A DNA stretch of 45,523 nt from Desulfobacterales bacterium. Its GTDB lineage: Bacteria; Desulfobacterota; Desulfobacteria; Desulfobacterales; SURF-7. Shown here in pieces: positions 32,956 through 42,628 of the stretch; the first letter of the stretch is position 1; every line of letters starts with the position of its first letter. The notes under the pieces were generated by a model. It did no database searches and was not told the DNA's origin. It saw only the letters and a list, made by a program, of their open reading frames with translations. A program made the position numbers and the translations under genes. The stretch lies in NCBI GenBank assembly GCA_018693105.1, contig JABHLN010000019.1, forward strand, positions 1 to 45,523, in the 5' to 3' direction.

Positions 32956-34941
32956 TTACATATAAACAGACAACACATCATTTCTTGCACTTACATGTTG
33001 TATTGTTACATGGATCAAATCTTTTGGTTTAAGATTGCCACTGGTTGAAACAGGGATTTTACATTCTATCATATATTCATTAAGAAGGATCATGTAATTT
33101 GACCTGCGTTTGTCGAGGACAATAGCTTCTTCGCGTTGACCGATTTTCCTTTCAAGATATTTAAGAATCCAGTACCTGTGACGTTGGAACTGGATTCTTC
33201 CTACTGCCAGCATTGGCTGCCCCAGTACTTTTATTAAATTTTTCATTTCATGCTTAGAGTATGGGCTTTCAAGACCAAGTATTGCCCTTATCTGCCGTTG
33301 TGTAGCAAGATCGAAGTATTTACGAATAGGAGATGTTGCTGTAACATAAGCGTTAAGGCCCAGACCGGAATGGTTTCCCGCCTTGTGTCCAAGTACTCCC
33401 CGACTGAGAAACTTTCGCTGAGTCCAGTTCTCAAAGATAGAACCTTTGTCGTCCTTTATAATACGCTCTTTGGGAGGAGGTTGTGAGCGGAATATTGCAG
33501 GTGTATCATTGTCAGAAAGGAATCTTGCCATAAGCCAGTTCGCAAGAATCATCATTTCAGATACAAGTAATCTTCCAGGGCTTTCCCTGTCTACTTTTTT
33601 TATCGATAGTTCATTTTTTTCATTGAACCAGACATTGATTTCCGGCAATGTTATCTGGGTGGCACCGTATGCTAAACGGTGTTTTCTGAAGTGAAGTGCA
33701 AGTGTATGAAGAGTTTTAATTTCTTCATCTTTCTCTGTATTCTGGTTAACATCATAGTAAGTTAACTGGCGTTTTACTTTAATTATACTTGGAATAATTC
33801 CAAAGTCAGTTACCTGGGCAAGGGGAGTTAATTTTGCAAAAACACTTATGGCAGGACGGATTTCTCCCTTTTTAAGACTGCATATGTCTTCGGAAAGCTC
33901 AGGCGGCAGCATCGATATTTTATTATCCGGCATATAAATTGAGCTTGCACGAGCCCGAGCTTCCATATCAAGGGAACTATCCTTAGGGATAATATCCCCG
34001 ACATCGCTTATATGTATTCCTATTCTATATTCCTGCCCATCTCGTTCAATACTTATGGCATCGTCAAAGTCGAGTGTTGATTGGCCGTCAATTGTCATAA
34101 CCGGAAGTCCGGTTAGATCTTTTCTCAAAGAAGAATCAAGATTTGTTTTTTTATAGGTGGCAATTATTTCATTAGAATTTTTTATTGTCATATCGGAAAA
34201 ATCTTTTGATATACCCAACCGATATATGTCAAGATTTTCGTTTTCTTCCCAAACACCAAGTTTTATCAGGAGATCAAATATGACATCACCACCTTTGACA
34301 CCCACATTTGAAAGAATTGATTTTCCCAAAGAGTAGGTTTTGCTTTCATTTCCAAAAAGGTAATATGATTTAATTATATCTACAAATTCGGATATATCTT
34401 CTGAATATGTTGGATTAGAAGATTTAATTGCATCAGCGAGCCACCTGCTTCCTTCTTCAATTATTTTTCCCTTTCTTTTAGTATCTTTTGCCTGGTTATT
34501 AATCCTCTCAACCTGTTTTTCGGAATTTGGATAAAAGCTGTCACAATTGAATTTGAAGTATGTCCTGTTTTCAAAGAAAGCCCTTACAATTGCAGATTCA
34601 TGATCTGGAGTTGATTTATTCGGGAAACAAAATTCAGTCATTGTGACAAGGTCAATCCATTCTTCTTCAGGATAAAGGACCGACCATAATTCCTTGATAT
34701 CTATACTGGTCATCAGTTTTTTGCGCCGATTTACTGTCGCTTTTAATGATTCGACAATGTTACTCCTCCCCATTGTGAGCTTGAGCCTTGTATCTGATTG
34801 ATGTGAAAGGCGATTAATCGAAATGTTTACTTCTCGATTAGTTTCGGTAAGAAGTCTGAGTCTTTTGTTTTTAACTTCCTGGACAACGGCACATATTATT
34901 TTCTGATTGTCTATATATTCTACAATATTTCCTATTTCCAT
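32956..34941 (-). CDS. RNB-family exoribonuclease (RNase II/R-like)
   Basis: 661 residues. The RNB catalytic centre is at about residues 285-300 (TIDGQSTLDFDDAISIE with the metal-binding aspartates), followed by IGIHISDVGDIIPKDS, YMPDNKISMLPPELSEDICSL and the conserved end TSPIRKYFDLATQRQI. It degrades RNA from the 3' end. The N-terminal 280 residues are divergent from standard cold-shock domains (VEYIDNQKIICAVVQEVKN at the very start could be a small beta-barrel), so I do not assign RNase II or RNase R specifically. It is the only gene of its strand in this part. Confidence 0.9.
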   Translation of the reverse strand: MEIGNIVEYIDNQKIICAVVQEVKNKRLRLLTETNREVNISINRLSHQSDTRLKLTMGRSNIVESLKATVNRRKKLMTSIDIKELWSVLYPEEEWIDLVTMTEFCFPNKSTPDHESAIVRAFFENRTYFKFNCDSFYPNSEKQVERINNQAKDTKRKGKIIEEGSRWLADAIKSSNPTYSEDISEFVDIIKSYYLFGNESKTYSLGKSILSNVGVKGGDVIFDLLIKLGVWEENENLDIYRLGISKDFSDMTIKNSNEIIATYKKTNLDSSLRKDLTGLPVMTIDGQSTLDFDDAISIERDGQEYRIGIHISDVGDIIPKDSSLDMEARARASSIYMPDNKISMLPPELSEDICSLKKGEIRPAISVFAKLTPLAQVTDFGIIPSIIKVKRQLTYYDVNQNTEKDEEIKTLHTLALHFRKHRLAYGATQITLPEINVWFNEKNELSIKKVDRESPGRLLVSEMMILANWLMARFLSDNDTPAIFRSQPPPKERIIKDDKGSIFENWTQRKFLSRGVLGHKAGNHSGLGLNAYVTATSPIRKYFDLATQRQIRAILGLESPYSKHEMKNLIKVLGQPMLAVGRIQFQRHRYWILKYLERKIGQREEAIVLDKRRSNYMILLNEYMIECKIPVSTSGNLKPKDLIHVTIQHVSARNDVLSVYM

Positions 34942-35250
34942 AAGCTATAACTTATCAACCGACCCTTCGAAAGTCAATCTGTTAATAAGAATAATTACAA
35001 AAAAATAAGATTTAATATATTGAAATTATTAAATATAAAGTTTTATGAGCGACAAGTTATTTTAAAAGGTTAGAGAAGTAAAAAATATAGTTGTTAAACT
35101 TTACAATTTCTCATAAATTATACCTTACTTTATAATTTATTAGTGATTTTATTATAAAAAACTATGCTTTTTTAAGCTCTGCCAAGGCCGGGTTAATATA
35201 CCATTGGTTATACTTTTTACGAGTTCATCCTTCTTGAATATTATAAAATT
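34942..35250. other. Intergenic region with repeat remnant
   Basis: About 310 bp upstream of both the ribonuclease and exporter genes. From about 35160 to 35229 it contains a family B right end (CCATTGGTTATACTTTTTACGAGTTCATC). The rest is very AT-rich with no gene and no clear promoter consensus that I would defend. Confidence 0.5.
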
Positions 35251-37017
35251 ATGAAATCATACAAATTAATTACACCTTATTTTAAAGAAAATCGATTACT
35301 TATAATTTTCGGGTTATCCTGCCTTATATGTGTTGATGTTTTGCAGCTCCTGATACCCCGTGTAATTAAATGGGCTGTTGATGACCTGACGGAATTCAAA
35401 ACCGATACGGAAGGTTTATTGGTGTATGCTTCATATATTGTGTTTCTTGCAGTTTTTATAGCAGTTTTCAGGTATGGATGGCGTCGTTCCCTTATAGGTA
35501 CCTCAAGGCTTATTGAAGAAAAACTCCGCAACAGATTGTTCAGTCATATACAGCTTCTTTCTGCGTCTTACTTTGGAAAAATAAAAACCGGTGATCTTAT
35601 GGCCCATGCAACAAATGATATTAACCATGTTCGTATGGCAACAGGTATGGGAATGGTCGCACTTACCGATGCTGTTTTTCTGGGCACTGCATCAATTGTC
35701 TTTATGGCATATATAAATATCAAACTGACATTACTTGCTCTTATTCCCATGCCAATGGTTGCTTTTTCGGCACGCTTTTTCAGTAAGAAAATGCATAGCA
35801 GATATCAGGAGGTTCAGGGAACTTTTTCGGATATGACAGAGGTCGTAAGAGAAAGGTTTGCAGGAATAAGAATAATTAAGATGTATAACCGTGAAGAAGA
35901 TGAATATAATCGCCTTGAAGACATATCAAAAAAGTATATTAAAAAAAATCTCAAACTCATAAGAGTACTCGGTTTATTCTTTCCCATGATGATCCTGTTT
36001 ACAAACCTGAGCCTTGCAATAGTTATTTTTCTTGGAGGGAGACAGACAATCGATGCTACAATAACAACCGGTGATTTTGTCGCTTTTATTAATTACCTTG
36101 CACTTTTAACATGGCCTATGATGGCAATAGGCTGGGTAACAAATTTAATTCAGAGAGGAGCGGCATCTTTAGACAGAATTAATAATATACTTAAAATTAA
36201 ACCTGAAATCGATTATGTGGAGACCGAAAGATATTCTAACCCCGAAAATAAAAAGAAAGCAATTGATATAAAAGGGAAAATTGAATTTCAAAATGTCTCT
36301 TTTTCGTACGAACATGACCTTCAGGTACTGTCAGATGTCAGCATCATTGTAGAACCCTCGAAAATGCTTGGTGTTGTGGGCTCTCCGGGAAGTGGTAAAA
36401 CAACTCTTGTCAGTCTTTTACCTAGAATTTTTGAAATAGGTTCGGGGTCTATCATGATAGATGGTCTCGATATTCGTGAGATGGAGCTTATAAAACTGAG
36501 AAATAGTATTTCATTCGTACCCCAGGAACCTTTTCTTTTCGCAGGCACCATTAGGGATAATATAACATTCGGGAGTGATGATATTTCTGAAGAAGAGTTG
36601 ATTCGAAGCGTAACGGAAGCGTCAATTTATGATACAATTAAATCCTTTACCAATGGATTTGATACAATTGTTGGGGAAAAAGGCGTGATTTTATCCGGTG
36701 GGCAGAAACAGAGAATTGCTCTGGCACGCGCTTTTTTGAAAACCTCCCCTGTATTGATTCTTGATGATCCTGTCAGCCAGGTTGATACTGAAACAGGAAT
36801 GAATATTATAAATTCATTAAGGTCAAAGGCAGGCGTGAAAACAATAATTATAGTATCTCACAGGCTTTCTGCGCTAAAATTTGCTGATCAGATTATTGTA
36901 ATGGAGAGTGGTAGTATAACAGAGTCAGGAAAACATGATGAACTTATGTTGATTGATAAATACTACGCACGATCATATCGTATGCAGGAGATACAAGAGG
37001 AGTTAAATGCGGACTGA
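35251..37017 (+). CDS. ABC exporter half-transporter with degenerate catalytic site
   Basis: 588 residues: six membrane helices in about residues 1-310, then an ATPase domain. Walker A is GVVGSPGSGKTTL, the signature ILSGGQKQRIALARAF, Walker B PVLILDDPVSQVD and the switch His IIIVSHRLS. The residue after Walker B that should be catalytic Glu is Asp. In heterodimeric exporters of the TM287/288 or MdlAB type one subunit has this defect and the other is normal; the next gene supplies the normal one. The two genes overlap by 11 bp. The substrate (lipid, drug or peptide) is unknown. Confidence 0.93.
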   Translation: MKSYKLITPYFKENRLLIIFGLSCLICVDVLQLLIPRVIKWAVDDLTEFKTDTEGLLVYASYIVFLAVFIAVFRYGWRRSLIGTSRLIEEKLRNRLFSHIQLLSASYFGKIKTGDLMAHATNDINHVRMATGMGMVALTDAVFLGTASIVFMAYINIKLTLLALIPMPMVAFSARFFSKKMHSRYQEVQGTFSDMTEVVRERFAGIRIIKMYNREEDEYNRLEDISKKYIKKNLKLIRVLGLFFPMMILFTNLSLAIVIFLGGRQTIDATITTGDFVAFINYLALLTWPMMAIGWVTNLIQRGAASLDRINNILKIKPEIDYVETERYSNPENKKKAIDIKGKIEFQNVSFSYEHDLQVLSDVSIIVEPSKMLGVVGSPGSGKTTLVSLLPRIFEIGSGSIMIDGLDIREMELIKLRNSISFVPQEPFLFAGTIRDNITFGSDDISEEELIRSVTEASIYDTIKSFTNGFDTIVGEKGVILSGGQKQRIALARAFLKTSPVLILDDPVSQVDTETGMNIINSLRSKAGVKTIIIVSHRLSALKFADQIIVMESGSITESGKHDELMLIDKYYARSYRMQEIQEELNAD

Positions 37018-38968
37018 TCAAGGATACTTTGAAGAAGAAAAGCTGGGGAAATCTTATGATGTGAAGTTAATAAGACGTCTTTATCCTTTTACAAAGACAT
37101 ACTGGAAATGGCTGCTTTGCTCAGTTCTTCTAATGTTAATTATAACTGTTTTTGATCTGTCTCTGCCGTATATTACAAAAATTGCTATCGACAGATATAT
37201 TGTTCCAGGTATTGAAACCCTCTCATCTGATAATAATAAAGAAAGATTTTATCATGTAGATATTTCAAAAAAGGAAAATCGGGAAATTGTAAACAAATAT
37301 AAAAACCTGTTCAATGTAAATGGAAAAACAGCTCTAATCAGTTATGATATATTAAGACAACTTGACAAAAAAGACATTCATATTTTGAGAAAAGATGATT
37401 TGAACGGTGTTAGTATTTTGGCACTTATCTTAATCATTGTTGTAGTTATGAATTTTTTTATAAACTTTATCCATGTTATTATTATGGAATATACAGGACA
37501 AATGATAATGCATGACTTAAGGTTAGAGCTTTTTTCGCATATACAAAGCCTTTCCATATCATTTTATTCACGAAATCCTGTGGGCCGCCTTCTTACTCGT
37601 GTTACCAATGATGTTCAGAATATGCATGAAATGTTTACATCTGTAATCAACTTTGGGTTCAAGGATATTTTTCTTCTTATAGGAATTACTATAGTCCTTA
37701 TCTCAACTGATTTTAAGCTCGCACTTTTTACTTTTACAGTCATACCTTTTGTTGTTTTAGCAGCACTCTACTTTTCAAAGGTAGCAAGAGGTGCTTTTAG
37801 AATTCTAAGGGTTAAAATGGCTGAAATTAATACAATGTTTTCCGAGACGATAGGAGGCATAAAGGTTATTCAGCTTTTCAGACAGGAGGAGAGTAATTAT
37901 CAAAAGTTTAAAAAGCTGAATCATGAAAATTATGTTGCAGGTATTAAGCAGATACATGTTTTCGCAGTTTTTATGCCGGTAATAGAGCTTTTAGGGGCTG
38001 TTTCTCTTGCAATTGTTATTATGTATGGGGGTGGTAACGTTATTTCTGAAAAGTTTACACTTGGCTCTCTTGTAGTTTTTATATCATATATGAAAATGTT
38101 TTTCAGGCCTTTAAGGGATATTGCTGAAAAATATAATATCATGCAGAATGCACTTGCATCTGCTGAAAGAATATTTTTAATTCTTGATAATAAAGATAAG
38201 CTGCAGCAGCCGCTATCTTCACCGGAAGTTAACGAAATTAAAAAAATTAAAGAATTTGAATTTGATGATGTATCATTCAGCTATTTTCCAGGTGAATACG
38301 TTCTGAAGAATATATCTTTCAAGGTCAATGCCGGAGAGACAATTGCTGTGGTAGGTCCCACCGGTTCAGGAAAAACAACACTAATTAATCTTATTGTCCG
38401 GTTTTATGACACTGTGTCAGGAAGTGTTTTAATAAACGGTAGTAATATTAAGAATTTTCATACATCAGATATAAGATCAAAAATGGCTCTTGTTATGCAG
38501 GACCCATTCTTGTTTTCAGAAACAATTCGGGATAATGTGCTGCATGGAAATAGCAACTATTCTGAAAAAAACCTGGATCAGATATTAATCAATTCAAATT
38601 GTAAACAATTTGTGGAAAGGCTCCCTGACGCTTCAGATACTGTTCTTTCCGAAGGGGGTTCATCACTTTCAAGCGGTGAGCGTCAGTTAATATCAATTGC
38701 AAGGGCGTTTGCCGGAAATCCTGATTTGATAATTCTTGATGAAGCCACATCTTACATTGATACGGAAACTGAAATAAAAATTCAGGAAGTTTTAGAAAAA
38801 CTTATGGTTAACAGGACATCAATTATTATTGCCCATCGTTTAAGTACAGTGAAAAATGCTGACAGGATTATAGTATTGAACAAAGGAGAAATTATTGAAA
38901 CAGGTTCATATTCAGAGTTAATGGGAAAAGAAGGTTTTTTTTACAAACTGAATTTAATACAGGGATAG
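37007..38968 (+). CDS. ABC exporter half-transporter with canonical catalytic site and extra extracytoplasmic insert
   Basis: 653 residues. The ATPase domain has Walker A VVGPTGSGKTTL, signature LSSGERQLISIARAFA, Walker B DLIILDEATSYID with the catalytic Glu, and switch His IIIAHRLSTVK. Between the first and second membrane helices is a hydrophilic insert of about 80 residues (roughly 65-140, charged, with RFYHVDISKKENREIV), longer than in typical MsbA-type proteins. Such extended loops reach the periplasm. It pairs with the preceding gene to form one asymmetric exporter. Confidence 0.93.
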   Translation: MRTDQGYFEEEKLGKSYDVKLIRRLYPFTKTYWKWLLCSVLLMLIITVFDLSLPYITKIAIDRYIVPGIETLSSDNNKERFYHVDISKKENREIVNKYKNLFNVNGKTALISYDILRQLDKKDIHILRKDDLNGVSILALILIIVVVMNFFINFIHVIIMEYTGQMIMHDLRLELFSHIQSLSISFYSRNPVGRLLTRVTNDVQNMHEMFTSVINFGFKDIFLLIGITIVLISTDFKLALFTFTVIPFVVLAALYFSKVARGAFRILRVKMAEINTMFSETIGGIKVIQLFRQEESNYQKFKKLNHENYVAGIKQIHVFAVFMPVIELLGAVSLAIVIMYGGGNVISEKFTLGSLVVFISYMKMFFRPLRDIAEKYNIMQNALASAERIFLILDNKDKLQQPLSSPEVNEIKKIKEFEFDDVSFSYFPGEYVLKNISFKVNAGETIAVVGPTGSGKTTLINLIVRFYDTVSGSVLINGSNIKNFHTSDIRSKMALVMQDPFLFSETIRDNVLHGNSNYSEKNLDQILINSNCKQFVERLPDASDTVLSEGGSSLSSGERQLISIARAFAGNPDLIILDEATSYIDTETEIKIQEVLEKLMVNRTSIIIAHRLSTVKNADRIIVLNKGEIIETGSYSELMGKEGFFYKLNLIQG

Positions 38969-38975
38969 GTTCAAT

Positions 38976-39010
38976 AAAAAAGGCACAACCGTTATGGTCG
39001 TGCCTTTTTT
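38976..39010. terminator. Bidirectional terminator between the exporter and fhs
   Basis: AAAAAAGGCACAACC pairs with GGTCGTGCCTTTTTT (one mismatch) around GTTAT. The A-run and T-run flanks serve both strands. It lies between the convergent ends at 38968 and 39054. Confidence 0.88.
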
Positions 39011-39053
39011 TATTACCTATCTAAGTCAAATTAATAAAATGACCTGATTATTT

Positions 39054-40829
39054 TTAGAATACACCTTCAACTTTTCCGGTTTCAGTATCAACATCAATAC
39101 GACGGAAAGCCGGGTTGGATCCTGTACCTGGCATAAGGCTTATTGCACCTGCAACAGGAACTATGAATCCTGCACCACCGTAGGTGAGAACTTCACGAAT
39201 ATTAAGTCTCCAATCCTTTGGTACACCTTTGAGAGCAGGATTATCAGAAAGAGAAAGATGAGTCTTAACCATACAAAGACCAAGTCCGGCAAGTTCAGGA
39301 TCAGCCTGAATTCTCTTAAGCTGGGCGTTGGCATCACTGGAGAAATCAACTCCGTCAGCACCGTAAACTTCTGTAGCAATCTTTTCAATACGATCTTTGA
39401 TCGGCATATCAAGTTCGTACAGGAATTTAAAATCTGACTTTTCTTCACATGCTTCAACAACAGCTTCAGCAAATTCAATTGCGCCATCACCACCTTTTTC
39501 CCAGTGACGTGAAAGAGCGACCTTTGCACCTGCTGCTTCAGCCATTTCACGGACCTTGGCAATTTCAGCATCGGTATCATTGTAAAATGCATTGATACAA
39601 ACAACAGGGCTGATTCCGGCTTTTCTGACGTTTTCAATGTGATGAATAAGATTTGCACATCCCTTTTCAACCCATTCAACATTCTCACTGTTGTATTCTT
39701 CAGGCATAGCTTTTCCTGGAACTGGAACCGGAGCACCACCGTGACATTTAAGGGCACGGATTGTAGCAACAACAACAGCTGCATCAGGAACAAGTTTCGA
39801 GAAACGGCATTTCAGGTTCCAGAATTTTTCAAATCCAATGTCTGCACCGAAGCCTGATTCTGTTACGTGATAATCAGCAAGTTTAAGGCCGACCTGATCT
39901 GCAACAATTGAACTCTGACCGATAGCGATGTTAGCAAAAGGACCTGCATGAACAATAACAGGCTGACCTTCAAGAGTCTGCATAAGATTCGGGTTAAGTG
40001 CATCAACCATCCAGGCCGTCATAGCGCCTGCAACTTCAAGATCTTCTGTTGTGATCGGATTGCCTCTCTTGTCATAAGCAACAACAATTTTGCCCATGCG
40101 ATCACGCATGTCTTTAAGGCTTGTTGCAACGGCAAGTATAGCCATAACTTCCGAGGAAACAGCAATGCCGAACTTTGATTTCATCATGAATCCGTCACTT
40201 TTGCCGTTAACGCCGTCAATACCGATAACTATGTTTCTCAATGACTGGCAGCAATAGTCAATGATCCAGCCCATTTCAACATTGGTAGGATCAATATCAT
40301 GACGTTTCATACCTGAAAGGCGTTGAAGCTGTTCGTCGTTGTAATTGCGTTCATGTTGCATACGTGAGGTAAGTGCAACCATTGCAAGGTTATGTGCGTT
40401 CATGATTGCATTTATGTCACCAGTAAAACCCAGAGAAAATGGTGTCAGAGGAATACACTGTGCAAGACCACCGCCTGCTGCAGAACCCTTGATGTTCATT
40501 GTCGGGCCACCTGAAGGCTGACGAATGGCTGCAGAAACGCTTTTTCCGATTTTTCCGAGGCCTTCTACCAGACCCATTGTTGAGGTGGATTTTCCTTCTC
40601 CAAGAGGTGTAGGGGTGATAGCTGTAACATCGATATACTTGCCCTGGGGTTTTCCATCTAAACGCTCCAGAACTTTCCTGTAATCGATTTTTCCGAAATA
40701 ATGTCCCTGAGGAAGCAGTTCTTCCTTGGTAAGGCCAAAAGTTTCGCTGATTTCATAGACAGATTTCATGTTTTTTTCTGCATCCTGAGCGATTTCCCAG
40801 TCAGCATGTTTGGTAGGATCTAATGCCAT
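39054..40829 (-). CDS. fhs: Formate-tetrahydrofolate ligase
   Basis: 591 residues, somewhat longer than many Fhs proteins but complete. It has the ATP loop [21 protein letters not shown], the folate-side words [20 protein letters not shown] and [20 protein letters not shown], and the end [18 protein letters not shown]. It joins formate to tetrahydrofolate with ATP, the entry to the methyl branch of the Wood-Ljungdahl pathway, acting with FolD. A TAAGGAG-like site precedes the ATG (AAAGGAGTATCTT). Confidence 0.98.
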   Translation of the reverse strand: MALDPTKHADWEIAQDAEKNMKSVYEISETFGLTKEELLPQGHYFGKIDYRKVLERLDGKPQGKYIDVTAITPTPLGEGKSTSTMGLVEGLGKIGKSVSAAIRQPSGGPTMNIKGSAAGGGLAQCIPLTPFSLGFTGDINAIMNAHNLAMVALTSRMQHERNYNDEQLQRLSGMKRHDIDPTNVEMGWIIDYCCQSLRNIVIGIDGVNGKSDGFMMKSKFGIAVSSEVMAILAVATSLKDMRDRMGKIVVAYDKRGNPITTEDLEVAGAMTAWMVDALNPNLMQTLEGQPVIVHAGPFANIAIGQSSIVADQVGLKLADYHVTESGFGADIGFEKFWNLKCRFSKLVPDAAVVVATIRALKCHGGAPVPVPGKAMPEEYNSENVEWVEKGCANLIHHIENVRKAGISPVVCINAFYNDTDAEIAKVREMAEAAGAKVALSRHWEKGGDGAIEFAEAVVEACEEKSDFKFLYELDMPIKDRIEKIATEVYGADGVDFSSDANAQLKRIQADPELAGLGLCMVKTHLSLSDNPALKGVPKDWRLNIREVLTYGGAGFIVPVAGAISLMPGTGSNPAFRRIDVDTETGKVEGVF

Positions 40830-41452
40830 AAGATACTCCTTTCAACAGCTGGCCCTTATACGAGCCAGAATAAAAAATAAAAGACTAAAATATTAAGACA
40901 AAAAAAATACAAGATTACAAATTGGTTCCCCTCAAATTATAAAAAAGGGCATTGTTTAGCGGTGTATCTGCTTATAGGCCCTAATGGAAACTTTTCTCGG
41001 GGATAGAAAATCCTAAATTAATATCAAGGCATCAAACAGGAAATACTAGAATATTTGAAATTATTTTGTACAGAAAAATCAAATGGTTCAAAGCATACCA
41101 ACAAATTAAATGCCATTGCATAAAATGCACTAAAGGCCCTTATCAGTCAAGAATTATTTATTTTTTTTACAATATAATTCAGCATTATTTTTAATCACCC
41201 GCATTTCATTTTCAAATATTTTATATTCTGATTAATTTATAAGTATCTTATTAATTGATTTTTTTAATAATATCGGTTATATAATCAAAAAATATAACTA
41301 TATGTTTAGCTCGTTATTCAATTTCGAAATATATCGATTGATTTTTTAATTTAAATTGAATTTATAAAATCAATTGTTTAATTGAAAATTATTATATTAG
41401 TGGATGGCGATCTGATAAATAATACTGCAGAATAGAATAAAACGGTTTAATT
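40830..41452. other. Intergenic region upstream of fhs and of the M23 peptidase gene
   Basis: About 620 bp, extremely AT-rich, with no gene. On the fhs strand GGGCC...GCCCTTTTTT at 40941-40982 could form a weak terminator-like hairpin in the fhs leader. No known riboswitch motif (for example the THF riboswitch) was recognised. Promoters for both divergent genes should be here, but boxes cannot be chosen with confidence. Confidence 0.45.
40941..40982 (-). promoter_or_regulatory. Terminator-like hairpin in the fhs leader
   Basis: On the minus strand AGGGC (40978-40982) pairs with GCCCT (40946-40950), which is directly followed by TTTTT. The loop is 27 bases with a small inner AGC/GCT pairing. 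The short stem makes function uncertain; if real it would act as an attenuator roughly 110 bases ahead of fhs. Confidence 0.3.
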
Positions 41453-42379
41453 ATGAGCGGGAAAATCACTTTCTTTCTGGCTAACAATACAGGATCCTTT
41501 ATAAAACAGGTAACAGTTCACAGGTTGATTCTTTTAGTATTAATTAACCTTATATTAGTTAGTCTGGTTTTTTCAGGATACATTGTTTTTGATTATTATA
41601 AATTGAAAAATAGTTTTTATAATTCACAGTTATTAAAAAGCAAAATTGCCAGTCATAACAAAAAAATTTCAGGTCAGCGTCAGCAGATTCAGGTTTTCGC
41701 GGAACAGATAAACAACCTGAAATCAAATCTTGTTGATTTGAGCCTTTTTGAGAATAAAATACGTATAATAGCAAATATTGAAAGAGAGAATGAACAATTC
41801 AACGTGTTTGGTGTAGGTGGTTCAATACCCCATGATCTTGACTCCGGTTTTTCTCTTTCTGAAAAGCATAACACACTGTTGAGAGAAATGCATGAACAGT
41901 TGGGACAGCTTAATTATGCATCTAAAAACCAGAAAGACGGTTTTGAAAAACTTTTAATATTTCTTGAAGGACAAAGAAATCTTCTTTCTTCAACACCTGC
42001 TATATCACCCGCGAACGGCTGGATAACATCAAGGTTTGGATATAGAACGTCTCCATTTACAGGGTTGCGTGAATTTCATAAAGGACTTGATATTGCCGCA
42101 AGAAAAGGGACTCCGGTTATTGCTTCAGCCGATGGAGTAGTATCATTTTCAGGGAATAAGGGTACACTTGGCAAAACTATAGTTATTGATCACGGGCATG
42201 GAATGGTTACACGTTATGCCCATCTTTCAAAAACACTAATAAAACGAGGGGCTTCTATAAAGCGAGGAGATGTTATAGGTAATGTCGGCAGTAGCGGTCT
42301 AAGCACGGGCTTTCATCTTCATTACGATGTGAGATTAAACGGTGTTTCTGTTAATCCTGGAAAATATATTATAGAATAA
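41453..42379 (+). CDS. M23-family peptidoglycan endopeptidase, membrane-anchored
   Basis: 308 residues. A single membrane anchor (about 24-46) is followed by a coiled-coil stretch (about 55-100). The C-terminal M23 (LytM) domain has zinc ligands in REFHKGLDIAARKG and GFHLHYDVRLNG plus the central HGHGMVTRYAHLSK. It would cleave peptidoglycan cross-bridges or regulate amidases in the periplasm. It is in the same direction as secA, 249 bp upstream. Confidence 0.95.
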   Translation: MSGKITFFLANNTGSFIKQVTVHRLILLVLINLILVSLVFSGYIVFDYYKLKNSFYNSQLLKSKIASHNKKISGQRQQIQVFAEQINNLKSNLVDLSLFENKIRIIANIERENEQFNVFGVGGSIPHDLDSGFSLSEKHNTLLREMHEQLGQLNYASKNQKDGFEKLLIFLEGQRNLLSSTPAISPANGWITSRFGYRTSPFTGLREFHKGLDIAARKGTPVIASADGVVSFSGNKGTLGKTIVIDHGHGMVTRYAHLSKTLIKRGASIKRGDVIGNVGSSGLSTGFHLHYDVRLNGVSVNPGKYIIE

Positions 42380-42628
42380 AAACCTTTGCAATTTAATAAG
42401 CCCCGCATTTGTTTTTTATAATTTGCTTTTTCTCTTTCCTTGTTGTAACTGAACTATCGTCTTTAAATCTGAAAACTACCTTCAATTATCCTGTTAATAT
42501 TTATGCGTTTTTAAGTTTGCATGGCAACATGGCAGTACTAAGGTGAAAAAAACATAAAAGTATACAACTGTTTATAAAATTAGGAAATAATAAGTTACAT
42601 CTGTGTAAATACCGGGGGGTTATATTAA

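Noticed and set aside
40941-40982. Tetrahydrofolate riboswitch ahead of fhs
   Set aside because: No match to the THF aptamer was recognised; only a weak hairpin with a T run is visible.
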